Below are positions 43,575-52,525 of a stretch of 64,000 nt of DNA, piece by piece. Position 1 is the first letter of the stretch. Each line of letters begins with the position of its first letter. A program made the translations under genes and the position numbers. Source of the DNA: Lasiodiplodia sp. COLG20 (lineage: Eukaryota > Ascomycota > Dothideomycetes > Botryosphaeriales > Botryosphaeriaceae); NCBI GenBank assembly GCA_009801085.1, contig VNWV01000004.1, positions 1,116,001 to 1,180,000 on the forward strand, read 5' to 3'. Below the pieces are notes generated by a model. It saw only the letters and a list, made by a program, of their open reading frames with translations. It was not told the DNA's origin and made no database searches.

Positions 43575-44771
43575 GGTGGTGAATTTTGCGGCGCGCACCT
43601 ACACCATGGGTGGGCGCTTGCGGCACAATATGGGGAGGCGCTCGACGTCGATCTGGGAGGCTGGGAAGCGTGGTGTTGATGGAATACAAGCGGCTGCGCG
43701 CGCCAGGAACCCCGCGTGACCCGGCGTCTCAAACGCCGCGCGCGGCTTTATCGATAGGAATGACGGGACGCAAGCGACGCAAGGAAAATGCCAGCCTGAG
43801 CGGGCGCGTAGCAGCCGTGTCCCCTTTTCAATCCGGCGTGTTTCGGCCAGCAGCTGCGCGCGGGCTGCGGCCGGCTCGAAACAACAATCCACTGCCAGCC
43901 GGCTTCAGCGCCAAGCTTTGAGACGTGGCACACCAAGCTCGCGCTCTGGCCGGCTGCGGCAGCGCCTCCGTGGCCAACGCCAATCGGCCAATCGCCCGCC
44001 CGGTCCAAGCAAACCTCGCACCCTCGACTCTTCTTCATCCACAGCGGTGTGTATGGCAATTTTTCCCTTCCCCGTCTGCAGCACACATGCACTTCTCGTC
44101 CACTCGCGCCCGCCCGCCACCTGCATGCCAACACAGCGCCTGTCGGACCACCGCCTTGCTGCAAGATCGCCGTGCTGGAAATCCCATTGCCGCTCTGGGA
44201 ACTTCGCCATGTGCATCCCCTCCTCGCTAAACTTTCCACTCCACGCAATCTCCACTGCCCCCACCCGTCAACACCAACCGCCGCGGCCGCGCAAAATGGT
44301 TCGAGTGGCGAGAGCACTTGCAGTACACTTACAATTACTAATTTTGCCAGATACAGAACTGTGTGCACTCCTCATTCGTAAGCACTTTTCATCCGCCCGC
44401 AAACGGTGAGCTCGAGGTGAACATGAAGTCCTCACCGCATTCGGTGGTCTTGTGAGTCATCTCGCGCTCTTTCCGTCCAGCCTTGTAAGGCTGTGAGGCC
44501 TCCAACCATTGCATCACCAGGCATACTAACCCTAGATGACGATGATACCGCTGTGCTGAGACAGCTCACCACGTGGAATTCCGAGTCGTGGTGTCGTTGC
44601 ACATTCGAAACCAAGACAGCAATCCACTCGCTTGCGTTTCCCCACCGCAGGGCGGGTACAGCCGCGCGAGGCCGCTTTCTGGAAAACGCCGTGGCCCGAT
44701 TCCTCTCGCTGATCGTCAACCTGCCCCAGTTATCCGTCTTCCGTGGCAGGCTCTGACCGTTCACGCGTGTT
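43575..44771. other. Gene-free 1.2 kb between BTB gene and SerRS
   Basis: BTB gene promoter and SerRS 3' region, both minus strand. Short low-complexity open frames only. No repeat or RNA gene seen. Confidence 0.5.
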
Positions 44772-46325
44772 TCAGGACATCCGCTTCTTCTCAATCACAT
44801 CCATACCGCCCATAAATGGCCGAAGCACCTCCGGGACCGTGACCGTCATCGTCTTCTCGTCCCAGTTGTTCTCGAGGATGGCGGCTAGCACTCTCGGCAC
44901 TGCCATTGCCGTTCCGTTGAGCGTGTGAGGGAGGTCCAGCTTGCGGCCGGCCTTCTCGAGACGCACCTTAGTCTGGAGCCGGCGGGTCTGGTAGTCGGTA
45001 CAGATGGATGTTGACGTGACCTCGCCCCATCCTTCGTCACGGTCGCGCCGAGACGGGAAGAATGCTTCGATATCACGCTTCCTCGCCGCGCTGGCTCCCA
45101 GATCGGTTGTAGGCATCTCAAGAATACGACAGTGCAATCCCAACGATTTCAAGACTTCCGTCTGAATTGACAGCATCTCGTCGAACACGGCTTCCGAGTG
45201 CGCGACGCCGCGCTCCGTAAAGAAGCCTTCGCCCTCGTGCGTGTCGGGCAGAGTCCAGGCGAACATCTCGACCTTGGTGAATTCGTGTACCCGGTATAGG
45301 CCTTTGGTGTCCACTCCCCTGCCTCCAGCTTCGGCACGGTAGCTCCGGTTGACACCAACCATTTTCAACGGTAGGTCTGTATCCTCAATGATTTGGCCAG
45401 CCATGAGGCCAGCCAAGGGGATCTCGGCGGTACCGGCAAGGACGAGTGAAGGCTTGGCCTTATCCTTCTCGGCTTGCTCTAGCGCGTAGATCTGCTGCTC
45501 GCCGTTCTGGTCTCGCGGCTGAAAGCCGCAAGCTGCAGCGATGTGCGAATAGACGATCGAGGGCGGAGACACGGGCCTCCAGCCCCTCTTCCTGGCGACA
45601 GTCAGGGCATACTGAATGAGAGCCTGCTCCAGCAACGCTCCCTCATTGATGAGGTAGTACCAGCCCCAACCGGACGTCTGTGCAGCGGCGGCAAAATCCA
45701 GCAATCCCAGCTCGGTGCCGATGACGACATGTGATTTCCATAACCTGTCGGTGGCGTCTTCGCCTTGACGGTCGGGGTGCTTATTAATGTAACCGACAAC
45801 CTCGGGCTGGTCGCCGACAGGGGTGTTGGTGCTGCTCAGGTTCGGCAGCTCAAGAGCCAAGCTCTCCATGCGCTCGACAAGCTCCTTCTCCTTGTCCTCA
45901 ATGCTGGTGAGCTTGTCCTTGATCTCCTTACCTTCGGCCTTCAAGGCGGCGATGTCCATGTCGGGCTCGGGGATGGTGTCGCCGCTGAGGGAGGCGGCAT
46001 TGGAGAGCTTGCGGCGCAGGACGTTGCCGCGCTCGCGCAGCTGGCGGGCGTTGAGCTGGCATTCCTTCCACTGGTCGAACAATTTGATGATTTCCCACGA
46101 ATGCTTGCTCTGGGCCCTGTAATTGCGGTCGATGCAGTTCTGCTCGTATAGACCGGGGTTCTGGCGGATGTGCTTCAGGTCCAGCAGCGGCTTCGGAGCT
46201 GTCGATGGCCTGACATAGTGGCGGCGCGGGGCGAGTTGGTGAAGGCGCGCAGCGGAGACGCGGGAGCGCAGCAGGGCGGAGCGACACGAAGCGCAGGTAA
46301 CCAGGGAGGCGCTGAGGGGCTTCAT
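44772..46325 (-). CDS. DIA4: Mitochondrial seryl-tRNA synthetase
   Basis: Class II synthetase charging mitochondrial tRNA-Ser. Single exon, 517 residues from the ATG at 46325. The first 45 residues are rich in Arg, Ala, Ser and Leu with no acidic residue before PLLDLKHI, a typical mitochondrial presequence. The tRNA-binding coiled coil follows (about 60-170). Motif 2 region YRAEAGGRGVDTKGLYRVHEF and motif 3 region NGTAMAVPRVLAAILENN are intact, and the serine-binding TAEIPLAGLMAG is present. The presequence and the bacterial-type organisation favour the mitochondrial form (yeast Dia4) over the cytosolic Ses1. It is divergent from the next gene with 224 bases between starts. Confidence 0.93.
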   Translation of the reverse strand: MKPLSASLVTCASCRSALLRSRVSAARLHQLAPRRHYVRPSTAPKPLLDLKHIRQNPGLYEQNCIDRNYRAQSKHSWEIIKLFDQWKECQLNARQLRERGNVLRRKLSNAASLSGDTIPEPDMDIAALKAEGKEIKDKLTSIEDKEKELVERMESLALELPNLSSTNTPVGDQPEVVGYINKHPDRQGEDATDRLWKSHVVIGTELGLLDFAAAAQTSGWGWYYLINEGALLEQALIQYALTVARKRGWRPVSPPSIVYSHIAAACGFQPRDQNGEQQIYALEQAEKDKAKPSLVLAGTAEIPLAGLMAGQIIEDTDLPLKMVGVNRSYRAEAGGRGVDTKGLYRVHEFTKVEMFAWTLPDTHEGEGFFTERGVAHSEAVFDEMLSIQTEVLKSLGLHCRILEMPTTDLGASAARKRDIEAFFPSRRDRDEGWGEVTSTSICTDYQTRRLQTKVRLEKAGRKLDLPHTLNGTAMAVPRVLAAILENNWDEKTMTVTVPEVLRPFMGGMDVIEKKRMS

Positions 46326-46549
46326 AGTTCGGATGCAGACAGATAATGCAGGAGAGTCGTGGTCTGAGCGAGTGGAGGGATGGGTGATGCGGGAACTTTT
46401 TCGAGAGCCGGGGAGGAGCTGGTGCCAGCAGGCGGCCGCAGCTGCAGCGCGTCGCTCCCCGCGTGCCAACGGGCCCACGTAGCACGACTCCAGTCCTGCA
46501 CCTCGCGCATCGCGCATCCAGACCCTCCTCAACGTTATCTATTGCGCAT

Positions 46550-47569
46550 ATGCCTCGCAGGAGGCGCGATGCTGACCCGACAATTGACGCGCCCCTGGAT
46601 CGTGCTGCGTCAGTCGCCAATGCCTCGTCGTCGCCCCCACGGCCGCGGAAAAGGGCGCGCGGCGCCCTGGATGCATGTGTGCGCAAATCCTACAAACCCC
46701 GCGTGAGCCATCGCAACCACCCGGACTCGGGCGTGGGCGAGAACTTCCACAGCGTGCCGTATCCCCTCGGCCTGATGCCGTACAGCTCATGGCATCTTCT
46801 CCACCACCGCAGAGACTCGGCCTCCCCCCAACATCGCTTCGTTTGCCCCGCCTGCCGCAAGCACAGATTGTCCCCTTCTCCTCATAGGCAGAAGCTTTTT
46901 CTTGTTGCAGAACGTCTCTCCTGGGAAGATGGAACGGTGCCGACTGCCGAGCGCGAGTTGAATCAAGAGCTGACCTGGGAGGTGAACTTCCAGCTGGGAA
47001 TTGAGGCGCCTACGCTGCTGGATTCCGAGCAGGTGGCGGGTGGTGGGAGTAGTGAGTTGCACCGGTGGTTTCCGTTCGAGAATGAAGCCGACTGTACAGC
47101 TGCCCTGCAACTCATTGCAAGGGCTGACTGTTTGACCGAACGATCGTACGCGTTGTGGGTGAAGATGCTGGAAACTCTGTACAATGGGGAAGAGCATTCG
47201 GTGTCTCAGAGCGCGCCTTCCCAGTCGGCTTCCAAGGTGGACATGGACCCTTCGGCAGACAAACATTCACTACTTCCGACTCCACCGTCGTCTTCGCAAC
47301 CAGTTCCAAGTCAAAGTCCAGCCGCAAGCGAATATTCCTCCTCATCACATCTTTACCGCGACCCACCGTCATTGAGCAATAACGAGCCAAACGGGAAACC
47401 CACCCTTCGTTCTCTCCCGGAATTTTACGCACTTCTGGACACCATTGAGCGAACATCGTACGTCGGCGCACAATATCTAGAAGCATACGCCGAGCAGTTG
47501 AACAACGACTGTTGCGAAGATTGCTGGTGGAGCCGCAATATTGCTACCGATGATCCGCTTCCAAGCTGA
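46550..47569 (+). CDS. Hypothetical protein with a CxxC motif
   Basis: Single exon, 339 residues from the ATG at 46550; the frame is open further upstream but begins with non-ATG codons only. An Arg/Pro-rich N-terminus (MPRRRRDADPTIDAPLD, SSPPRPRKRARG) looks like a nuclear localisation signal. A conserved-looking patch (YPLGLMPYSSWHLLHHRR, then HRFVCPACRKHRLS) has one CxxC pair. The middle has aromatic, folded-looking sequence (RWFPFENEADCTAALQLIAR and YALWVKMLETLYNGEE), then a Ser/Pro-rich linker, and a helical C-terminus with CCEDCWW. I recognise no family. It lies only 43 bases upstream of the next gene on the same strand, so the two may share a transcript. Confidence 0.6.
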   Translation: MPRRRRDADPTIDAPLDRAASVANASSSPPRPRKRARGALDACVRKSYKPRVSHRNHPDSGVGENFHSVPYPLGLMPYSSWHLLHHRRDSASPQHRFVCPACRKHRLSPSPHRQKLFLVAERLSWEDGTVPTAERELNQELTWEVNFQLGIEAPTLLDSEQVAGGGSSELHRWFPFENEADCTAALQLIARADCLTERSYALWVKMLETLYNGEEHSVSQSAPSQSASKVDMDPSADKHSLLPTPPSSSQPVPSQSPAASEYSSSSHLYRDPPSLSNNEPNGKPTLRSLPEFYALLDTIERTSYVGAQYLEAYAEQLNNDCCEDCWWSRNIATDDPLPS

Positions 47570-47612
47570 GTAGGCATCTCGACATATCCATCTTACCACC
47601 ATCTCCCACACG

Positions 47613-48222
47613 ATGCCTAGGCGCTTCATCCGCGAGGAGTCGCTCCGCTTGAAGGTCCTGCGCCAGACGGTCCAGCGCGCACCTCAAGATAGAGACAGCA
47701 ATATCTCCAAGGATACCAGCTCCCCGATCTCCGCAGGTACCTGACCACCCCGGTAACACATCCAGGCCTCCTAACAGCATCACAGAGGAGCAAAAGGAAA
47801 ATATCCACCAACCAGTTCAACCCGCATTCCCGGTCCAACCGCCTATCGGTCCCAAGAACGACACTCCGTGGCAGTACGGGGCGAGCCCATGGCGCAACCA
47901 CCCCACAGTGCGGAGGTACTCGGACGAGGCCTTCATCTTCATACCAGCTGTTTCGTACCCTACTGTTTCGGATGCGGCCTGCTCGCTGATCGCCTGGTTG
48001 CGTCAGCCCGGCAAGTTTTGTCGACCGTTGAAGGCGCCGCTTCACTCGGGCGTCGTGAGGATCGATGGTGTGGGTTGGGTTGTAACACTTGGCAATCTTC
48101 CTGGTGCGTTGGACCGCATGATGTTGCTACTGGAGTGGAAGGCAGGTCAAACCCTGACGTTCCGGGGTGTTAAGCGCATTATCAGCATGCATACCCACAT
48201 TCCTTTGGAATGGCTTCTCTAA
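47613..48222 (+). CDS. Hypothetical protein, compact C-terminal domain
   Basis: Two exons (intron 47737-47785, GTACCT donor, CAG acceptor) encode 186 residues; the gene is not visible as one open frame. The N-terminus MPRRFIREESLRLKVLRQTV is basic and helical. After a Gln/Pro-rich linker comes a compact region from about 90 (YSDEAFIFIPAVSYPTVSDA, LIAWLRQPGKFCRPLKAPLH, RIDGVGWVVTLGNLPGALDR, LLLEWKAGQTLTFRGVKRII), which looks like a small alpha/beta fold but matches no family I know. No signal peptide or membrane helix. The start codon is 43 bases after the stop of the preceding gene, leaving almost no room for its own promoter. Confidence 0.6.
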
Positions 48223-48823
48223 ATGTTGGAAGTTCGTGTTGGGAGCCCCACTGAGAATTTGGGGAAATGGAAGCGGAGAGCAGGGTTATTTTAGCTTTAG
48301 CTCTAGGTGGTAGCTTGGACCATCAATTACCATGGTGTGCCATCATTTTGCAAGCTGGACCTTCTTTGTTACTGACAGCTGATGCACTGCCACCTTGAAA
48401 AGCGCCAGCCACACGCAGAAAGCTAACGAAGCATAAGTCAGTTGGTTTGGTATTCGCAGCGCGCTCGGGCACTTGAAATTACCGTAAGCACTTTCATTGC
48501 CTGCTCGCGACTCGAAAGTCTCGAATATCTCGTTTTTAGGTGTTCCATCATGGTGCAATCTTCAGGGAGCCAACACCGAGCTTGACGCGCTAATTGTCTA
48601 GGAGCTGCAAAGAGCTTTTAGCTGCATATTGCGGGCACTAAAGCTAGTGCGCCGCATTCCATGTACACTTTTTACCTTTGGCTCTAAACCTACCCCGCAC
48701 CGCCTAGCATTTCCTCCCGTTATTATTCCCGCGCATGTTGTGCGAACTGCAGTTACGTCACTTATGTGGAACCTTTGCGAGTATGGTCCTCTGCCACGTC
48801 CACTTCCCTACGGAGGGGTATTT

Positions 48824-48943
48824 CAGCCGTAGGCTCGCGTGAATATATTTTTCGCCCATGTCACGGGCAGTTGAAGCTATCGTCTGGATGTAAATGTGGA
48901 ATCATATATTCACGTAGCGACGATAGCTTCATTAAGACCCTGC
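48824..48943. repeat. Inverted-repeat element, copy 3, with left extension
   Basis: Arms TTGAAGCTATCGTCTGGATG (48871-48890) and CGACGATAGCTTCATTAA (from 48918). The left extension starting CAGCCGTAGGCTCGCGTGAA aligns with that of copy 2. In the stretch TTTTTCGCCCATGTCACGGGCAG versus copy 2 the differences are four C-to-T changes, two of them at CpA, the classic RIP context. Confidence 0.7.
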
Positions 48944-49361
48944 TGTTCTTCGCGCTAACGTTTAGCTGCAAGGCCCTTCTGTACTCTCTGGAATCTCAAC
49001 CAAAAACAAAAGGTATCCTGTCTCATCAACGTTTTGCAATGGTTGAATAGTCTATCCCCTTCAGACTCGTTCTCGAAATCCTGCGAAACAGCATGGCGCA
49101 AACAACCCCTGTGACCAGATCCTGTTTGTCCCACACTGAGACACCGTGATCTCCGCCGAGGCAAAAGTCAGCAAGTGAATGAAGGAGAAGAACGGCAGTG
49201 CGGACGCAATCTTCGGATCATATCATACACTTATTCACCTGAGTGAATCATCCTTACGGAATCACGGCAGACTGTGTTGACGTTTCACAGCAGAGATGAT
49301 GCACATTCTCATGTGGGAGAAATGAATTCTACGCCTGGTTGTTTCCGTATATTCTGGAAAA

Positions 49362-49393
49362 CCTACATCTACGTCCGGATATCTGCTTCAACT
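49362..49393. repeat. Half copy of the inverted-repeat element (copy 4)
   Basis: CCTACATCTACGTCCGGAT then GCTTCAACT matches the right arm of copy 1 (29163-29190) nearly base for base, but no left arm is recognisable within about 100 bases upstream. Probably a truncated relic. Confidence 0.55.
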
Positions 49394-49453
49394 GATCACA
49401 CTACAAGAAATTCATGATTCACCGCTGCACTGAAGCATAGCCCACCATTGACG

Positions 49454-50554
49454 CTACGGAATAGAAGTGTAGATGGTATCGCCGGGTGCGGGAGGCTGGA
49501 GGAAGTCGTTGGGAACGGTGGCAGGCATCTGATGTTCTTCGGCCCAGGCGCGGACGGCATCGAAGTTGCGACATTTGTGGCGCGTGTTGAAGTCGACATA
49601 AGCTTCCAGTGGCGCATCACGCGGCTTATACCAAACCTGACCAAGGACACCGGTGTCGACGGTGCACATGAGCTGCTGGCGAATGATGTCGAGGCAGTGC
49701 GCTGAAGAGACGAGTTAGGAGGGGGCGGAGAAGCTGGGGTGCGAGCTGATTTTGGCTTACAGACGTGCTTGCGGACTATGTGGTCTGCGTTTAAGAAAGC
49801 TCCTTTGCCCTCGTTCCGGTAATATTCGTAATTGTAGTACAGGGTTTGGCGGAGAAGATTCTGCGGTGAGTGCTCACGTGTTAACCTTCAACCTAAGCAA
49901 CGCTTGATTGCTGGAAGCGTGCACATACCAGGCAATGTAGATGATGAAGTCCCTCCACATTCGCTGGGTATCCTCCACCGTATTTATCGGAGACTTGGAC
50001 CTGATCCTTGGCGATTCCGGCTTTCCCAGCCTTGTCCGCGGGAATGGCAATGCCTCGATCTTCGAAGAGGATCATCAGATTAGCTCAGATACGCAATATT
50101 GCAAGGATTCGGCAGTCACGCACAATTGACACCAAGTGATTCCCAAGCAGCATCCACCTCCGGGCTAGCGTCTTGCCGGAAGATGTTTTCTTTCAACAAG
50201 GATCCATTGAATTGGATGATGCCGTAGGAGATATCTACCTCTCCCCAAAGCGGAGCTTTGAAGGTTTGTTAGTGATTTGTATAAAAATGATTGAGAGAAT
50301 GGCCTACAGAACTGATTCAATTGCTTTGTGCAGGACATATCGGTCGGATTGCGTCTCCAGTTGCTGCTTCCGATCCAAGCTCCTGTAAACCCAGCAATGC
50401 ATGCGGTCGTAGTGACTAGCACCGTCGTTGCAATCCAGGATCTTGTCTTTCTGGGAGTCTTTCGCTCGTAAAGAGCATGTCCGTCGTCCGAAAGCAACCT
50501 CTCGCTGTCTTCCGGCTCGGAGCTGGAGCTCATCCTGCTTTTGTCCTCAAACAT
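49454..50554 (-). CDS. UstYa-family (DUF3328) oxidase-like protein
   Basis: Five exons (introns 50256-50307, 50060-50123, 49861-49928, 49702-49760) encode 285 residues from the ATG at 50554. A hydrophilic N-terminus precedes one membrane helix at about 40-62 (SWIATTVLVTTTACIAGFTG), giving a type II membrane protein. The lumenal part shows the family pattern: IQFNGSLLKENIFRQDASPE, VDAAWESLGVNYRGIAIP, YGGGYPANVEGLHHLHCLNL and KHVSHCLDIIRQQLMC. Both HxxHC motifs (about 165-169 and 202-206) are intact; these are the proposed metal-binding active-site residues. Relatives UstYa/UstYb oxidatively cyclise the ribosomal peptide ustiloxin, and others oxidise unrelated metabolites. Two introns end in AAG, which is unusual but required for conserved joins. 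It is head to head with a tyrosine-rich secreted peptide gene. Confidence 0.87.
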
Positions 50555-51955
50555 GGCTTCTGTTCTGGGCAAGGAAACGGACGAGTGTCGAAGTTGGAGT
50601 TTGCACAGTCATGGATAATGAGGGATGGGGCTACCATTTCCAAGAAAATTGTTTCGCACGAAGCAAAGAATATCAGCCGACCCTCAGCGGTGTTAGGGGT
50701 CGGGTACCACGCCGGAGGTCCCTGTCACCTACCCCGCTTTGGTTCCCAATGGCTGTCTGTATTGCCCCATGAGGCAACAAATGGTGTGCACACGCCTCGT
50801 TCATATGCAGCCTTGTCAGCCGCGTAATACCTATAATGGTGATGCAGGACCATGAAGTGTCGGTAGAACCCTGCGAATAGAGAGACGTCACATTGTACTG
50901 TGAATTGATCGACGTTTTGCAAATGTCAACCCCGGAAAAAGATGATGTGCTTCGATGCACATTTGACACTACATTCCTCGTGATTGCTCTTTGACATATT
51001 CTGGACTCACAGCCTTGAACGTGACCTGAGGAATCAACCTTGAGATCCTACCCGCTACCAAGCTTTTTGCGTGATAGAGAGGAAAAAATCCCTATATTGT
51101 CTTACTAGTAACATAAGAGGTCAATTGTGATCGTTATTAATGACACCCAATGATCAGAACTCTGGTTATGGCCCCCATGGGCAATGCCTGAAAAAGGAAA
51201 ATGCGCGTTTGCGAGGTACAGTAGCGCCATGTAACCGCGTTCCACAGGGCGGCGTCGCTTCTCCAAAGAAGCAAAGCGTGGTTTGCCTAAAAAATCTTCT
51301 ATAGTCCTACGGAAGTAATTTTCGAAGCGACCAGAGATGCTAGGGAGCATTGAGCAATATCAGTGGAACTTATGTAGATTCTGCATGTAAGGCCTTCCAC
51401 GTTCTGTCGGACTGGCAAAAGTACAACGCTGCACTGTTTGACCAATGCTACTAGGAGGACTCGGATGCCAATGCATTGTTGGTGCACGTTGCGGTGGTCA
51501 GCCCGAATTAAACCACTTTGCCCATTGGTCGTTCAAGGATTATCATTCGTGATCCCGCACTAGATCTTCATCCGAGAAAGAACACATCATGTACCCCGCC
51601 GGAGAGTAAGCCTTCCTCGCGTTTGCCCACCACAGGAAGGTTATTAATGAACCAATTAATGGGACAATTGGAGGGTATATGGACAGATGCGATCAGCAGC
51701 AGATCAGCCGACAAAGCCTCGTGTGTGCTGAGCTTGGATGCGGTGTGCCGACAACGAAAACCTCTTCATCCGATTGCACAGCACATAATCGCAATGTCTG
51801 ATAGCAAGCTAAATCAGCCTCGAGATGCTCACTGAGCGAAATGCCTTCAATATTTAAACACTTGACCGTCCACTCCAGCACTTACTGCAATCAGACCAGC
51901 CCATCACTCGGAACAAGAAAAAGGCCTAACCTCATTACCTTTCAATCATTCCAAC
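50555..51955. promoter_or_regulatory. Divergent 1.4 kb between the UstYa-like gene and the Tyr-rich peptide gene
   Basis: Head-to-head promoter region. On the peptide side a CCAAT box lies at 51652-51656 and a TATA-like AATATTTAAA at 51849-51858, about 100 bases before the start codon. The rest (50600-51600) is AT-rich with only short frames and no recognisable remnant. Confidence 0.5.
51849..51858 (+). promoter_or_regulatory. TATA-like box of the Tyr-rich peptide gene
   Basis: AATATTTAAA about 98 bases upstream of the start codon, in the usual position for a strongly regulated fungal promoter. Sequence-based suggestion only. Confidence 0.4.
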
Positions 51956-52224
51956 ATGAGCATGAGGAACATCATCGTCTTTCTTTTGGCCTTTGCCGCT
52001 ACCGGTGTTATGGCACTCCCCGTCGCTGATCTCGCGACCGTAGGCGACGTGTCCACTGCCGTCCCCGCGCCGGGCAATGATGCTGCCGAATATACCGACT
52101 ACGGAGAATACGGCACCTATGGTGAGATCCACTCAAGCCTACGCATGAGGGCGCTGTCAACTGATTGCATCTTGAAGGCGAGTATAAAGACTACCCAGCG
52201 TCGACTGAGGATGCTGCTGAGTAG
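51956..52224 (+). CDS. Short secreted peptide with six tyrosines at three-residue spacing
   Basis: Two exons (intron 52122-52177, GTGAGA donor, AAG acceptor) encode 70 residues. Start is ATG at 51956; an ATG six bases later (MRNIIVF) would also serve. A signal peptide (about 1-20, MRNIIVFLLAFAATGVMA) is probably cut before LPVAD. A neutral spacer (LATVGDVSTAVPAPGNDAAE) leads into YTDYGEYGTYGEYKDY, where Tyr recurs every third residue six times, then an acidic tail PASTEDAAE. There is no cysteine and no Kex2 Lys-Arg site. The splice is essential: unspliced sequence leaves the pattern at once, whereas the spliced second exon continues it. Function is unknown; pairing with a UstYa-type gene suggests a modified peptide, which is inference. 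Confidence 0.68.
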
Positions 52225-52525
52225 TTCTGCGACAATGCGGGCCGTGAAGAACTCAGTTCATGGGAAGGGACTCGTCGATTTTTAAGAATGAAGTTAGGAG
52301 TTATCTGGACTTCACGCGTGTCCTTTGGTTTCGTAGCTGGCATACTATAAGAATTTGATCGCTATGCTAGGTTACAAGACTGGAACAGAAGTGTGAATCG
52401 AAGTGCCGGGTGACAATAGCAATTAGTACATGAGAGCGATTTGCAAGATGATCGTGTCAGAAAACAGATCAACTTGGCGTGAAGATTACACATTATTGGG
52501 GTTTATCATGGCCAGCGTCTCTGGC
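52225..52525. other. Convergent gap, peptide gene / ceramidase-like gene
   Basis: 301 bases of 3' flanks; nothing recognised. Confidence 0.5.

Larger units (their letters stand above)
48223..49453. other. Gene-free 1.2 kb with two repeat copies
   Basis: Between the hypothetical gene (plus) and the UstYa-like gene (minus), that is a convergent gap. AT-rich compared with flanking genes. Holds inverted-repeat copies 3 and 4; a very weak possible fifth fragment (GGTGGTAGCTT and CAATTACCATG near 48308-48332) was noticed. No coding signal. Confidence 0.5.

Noticed and set aside
48308..48345. Possible fifth copy of the hairpin repeat (GGTGGTAGCTT, CAATTACCATG)
   Set aside because: Needs an 8-base insertion and has no opposite arm; too weak to list as a feature.
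50554..50572. Earlier start for the UstYa-like gene
   Set aside because: The upstream codon is TTG, not ATG; the first ATG is at 50554.
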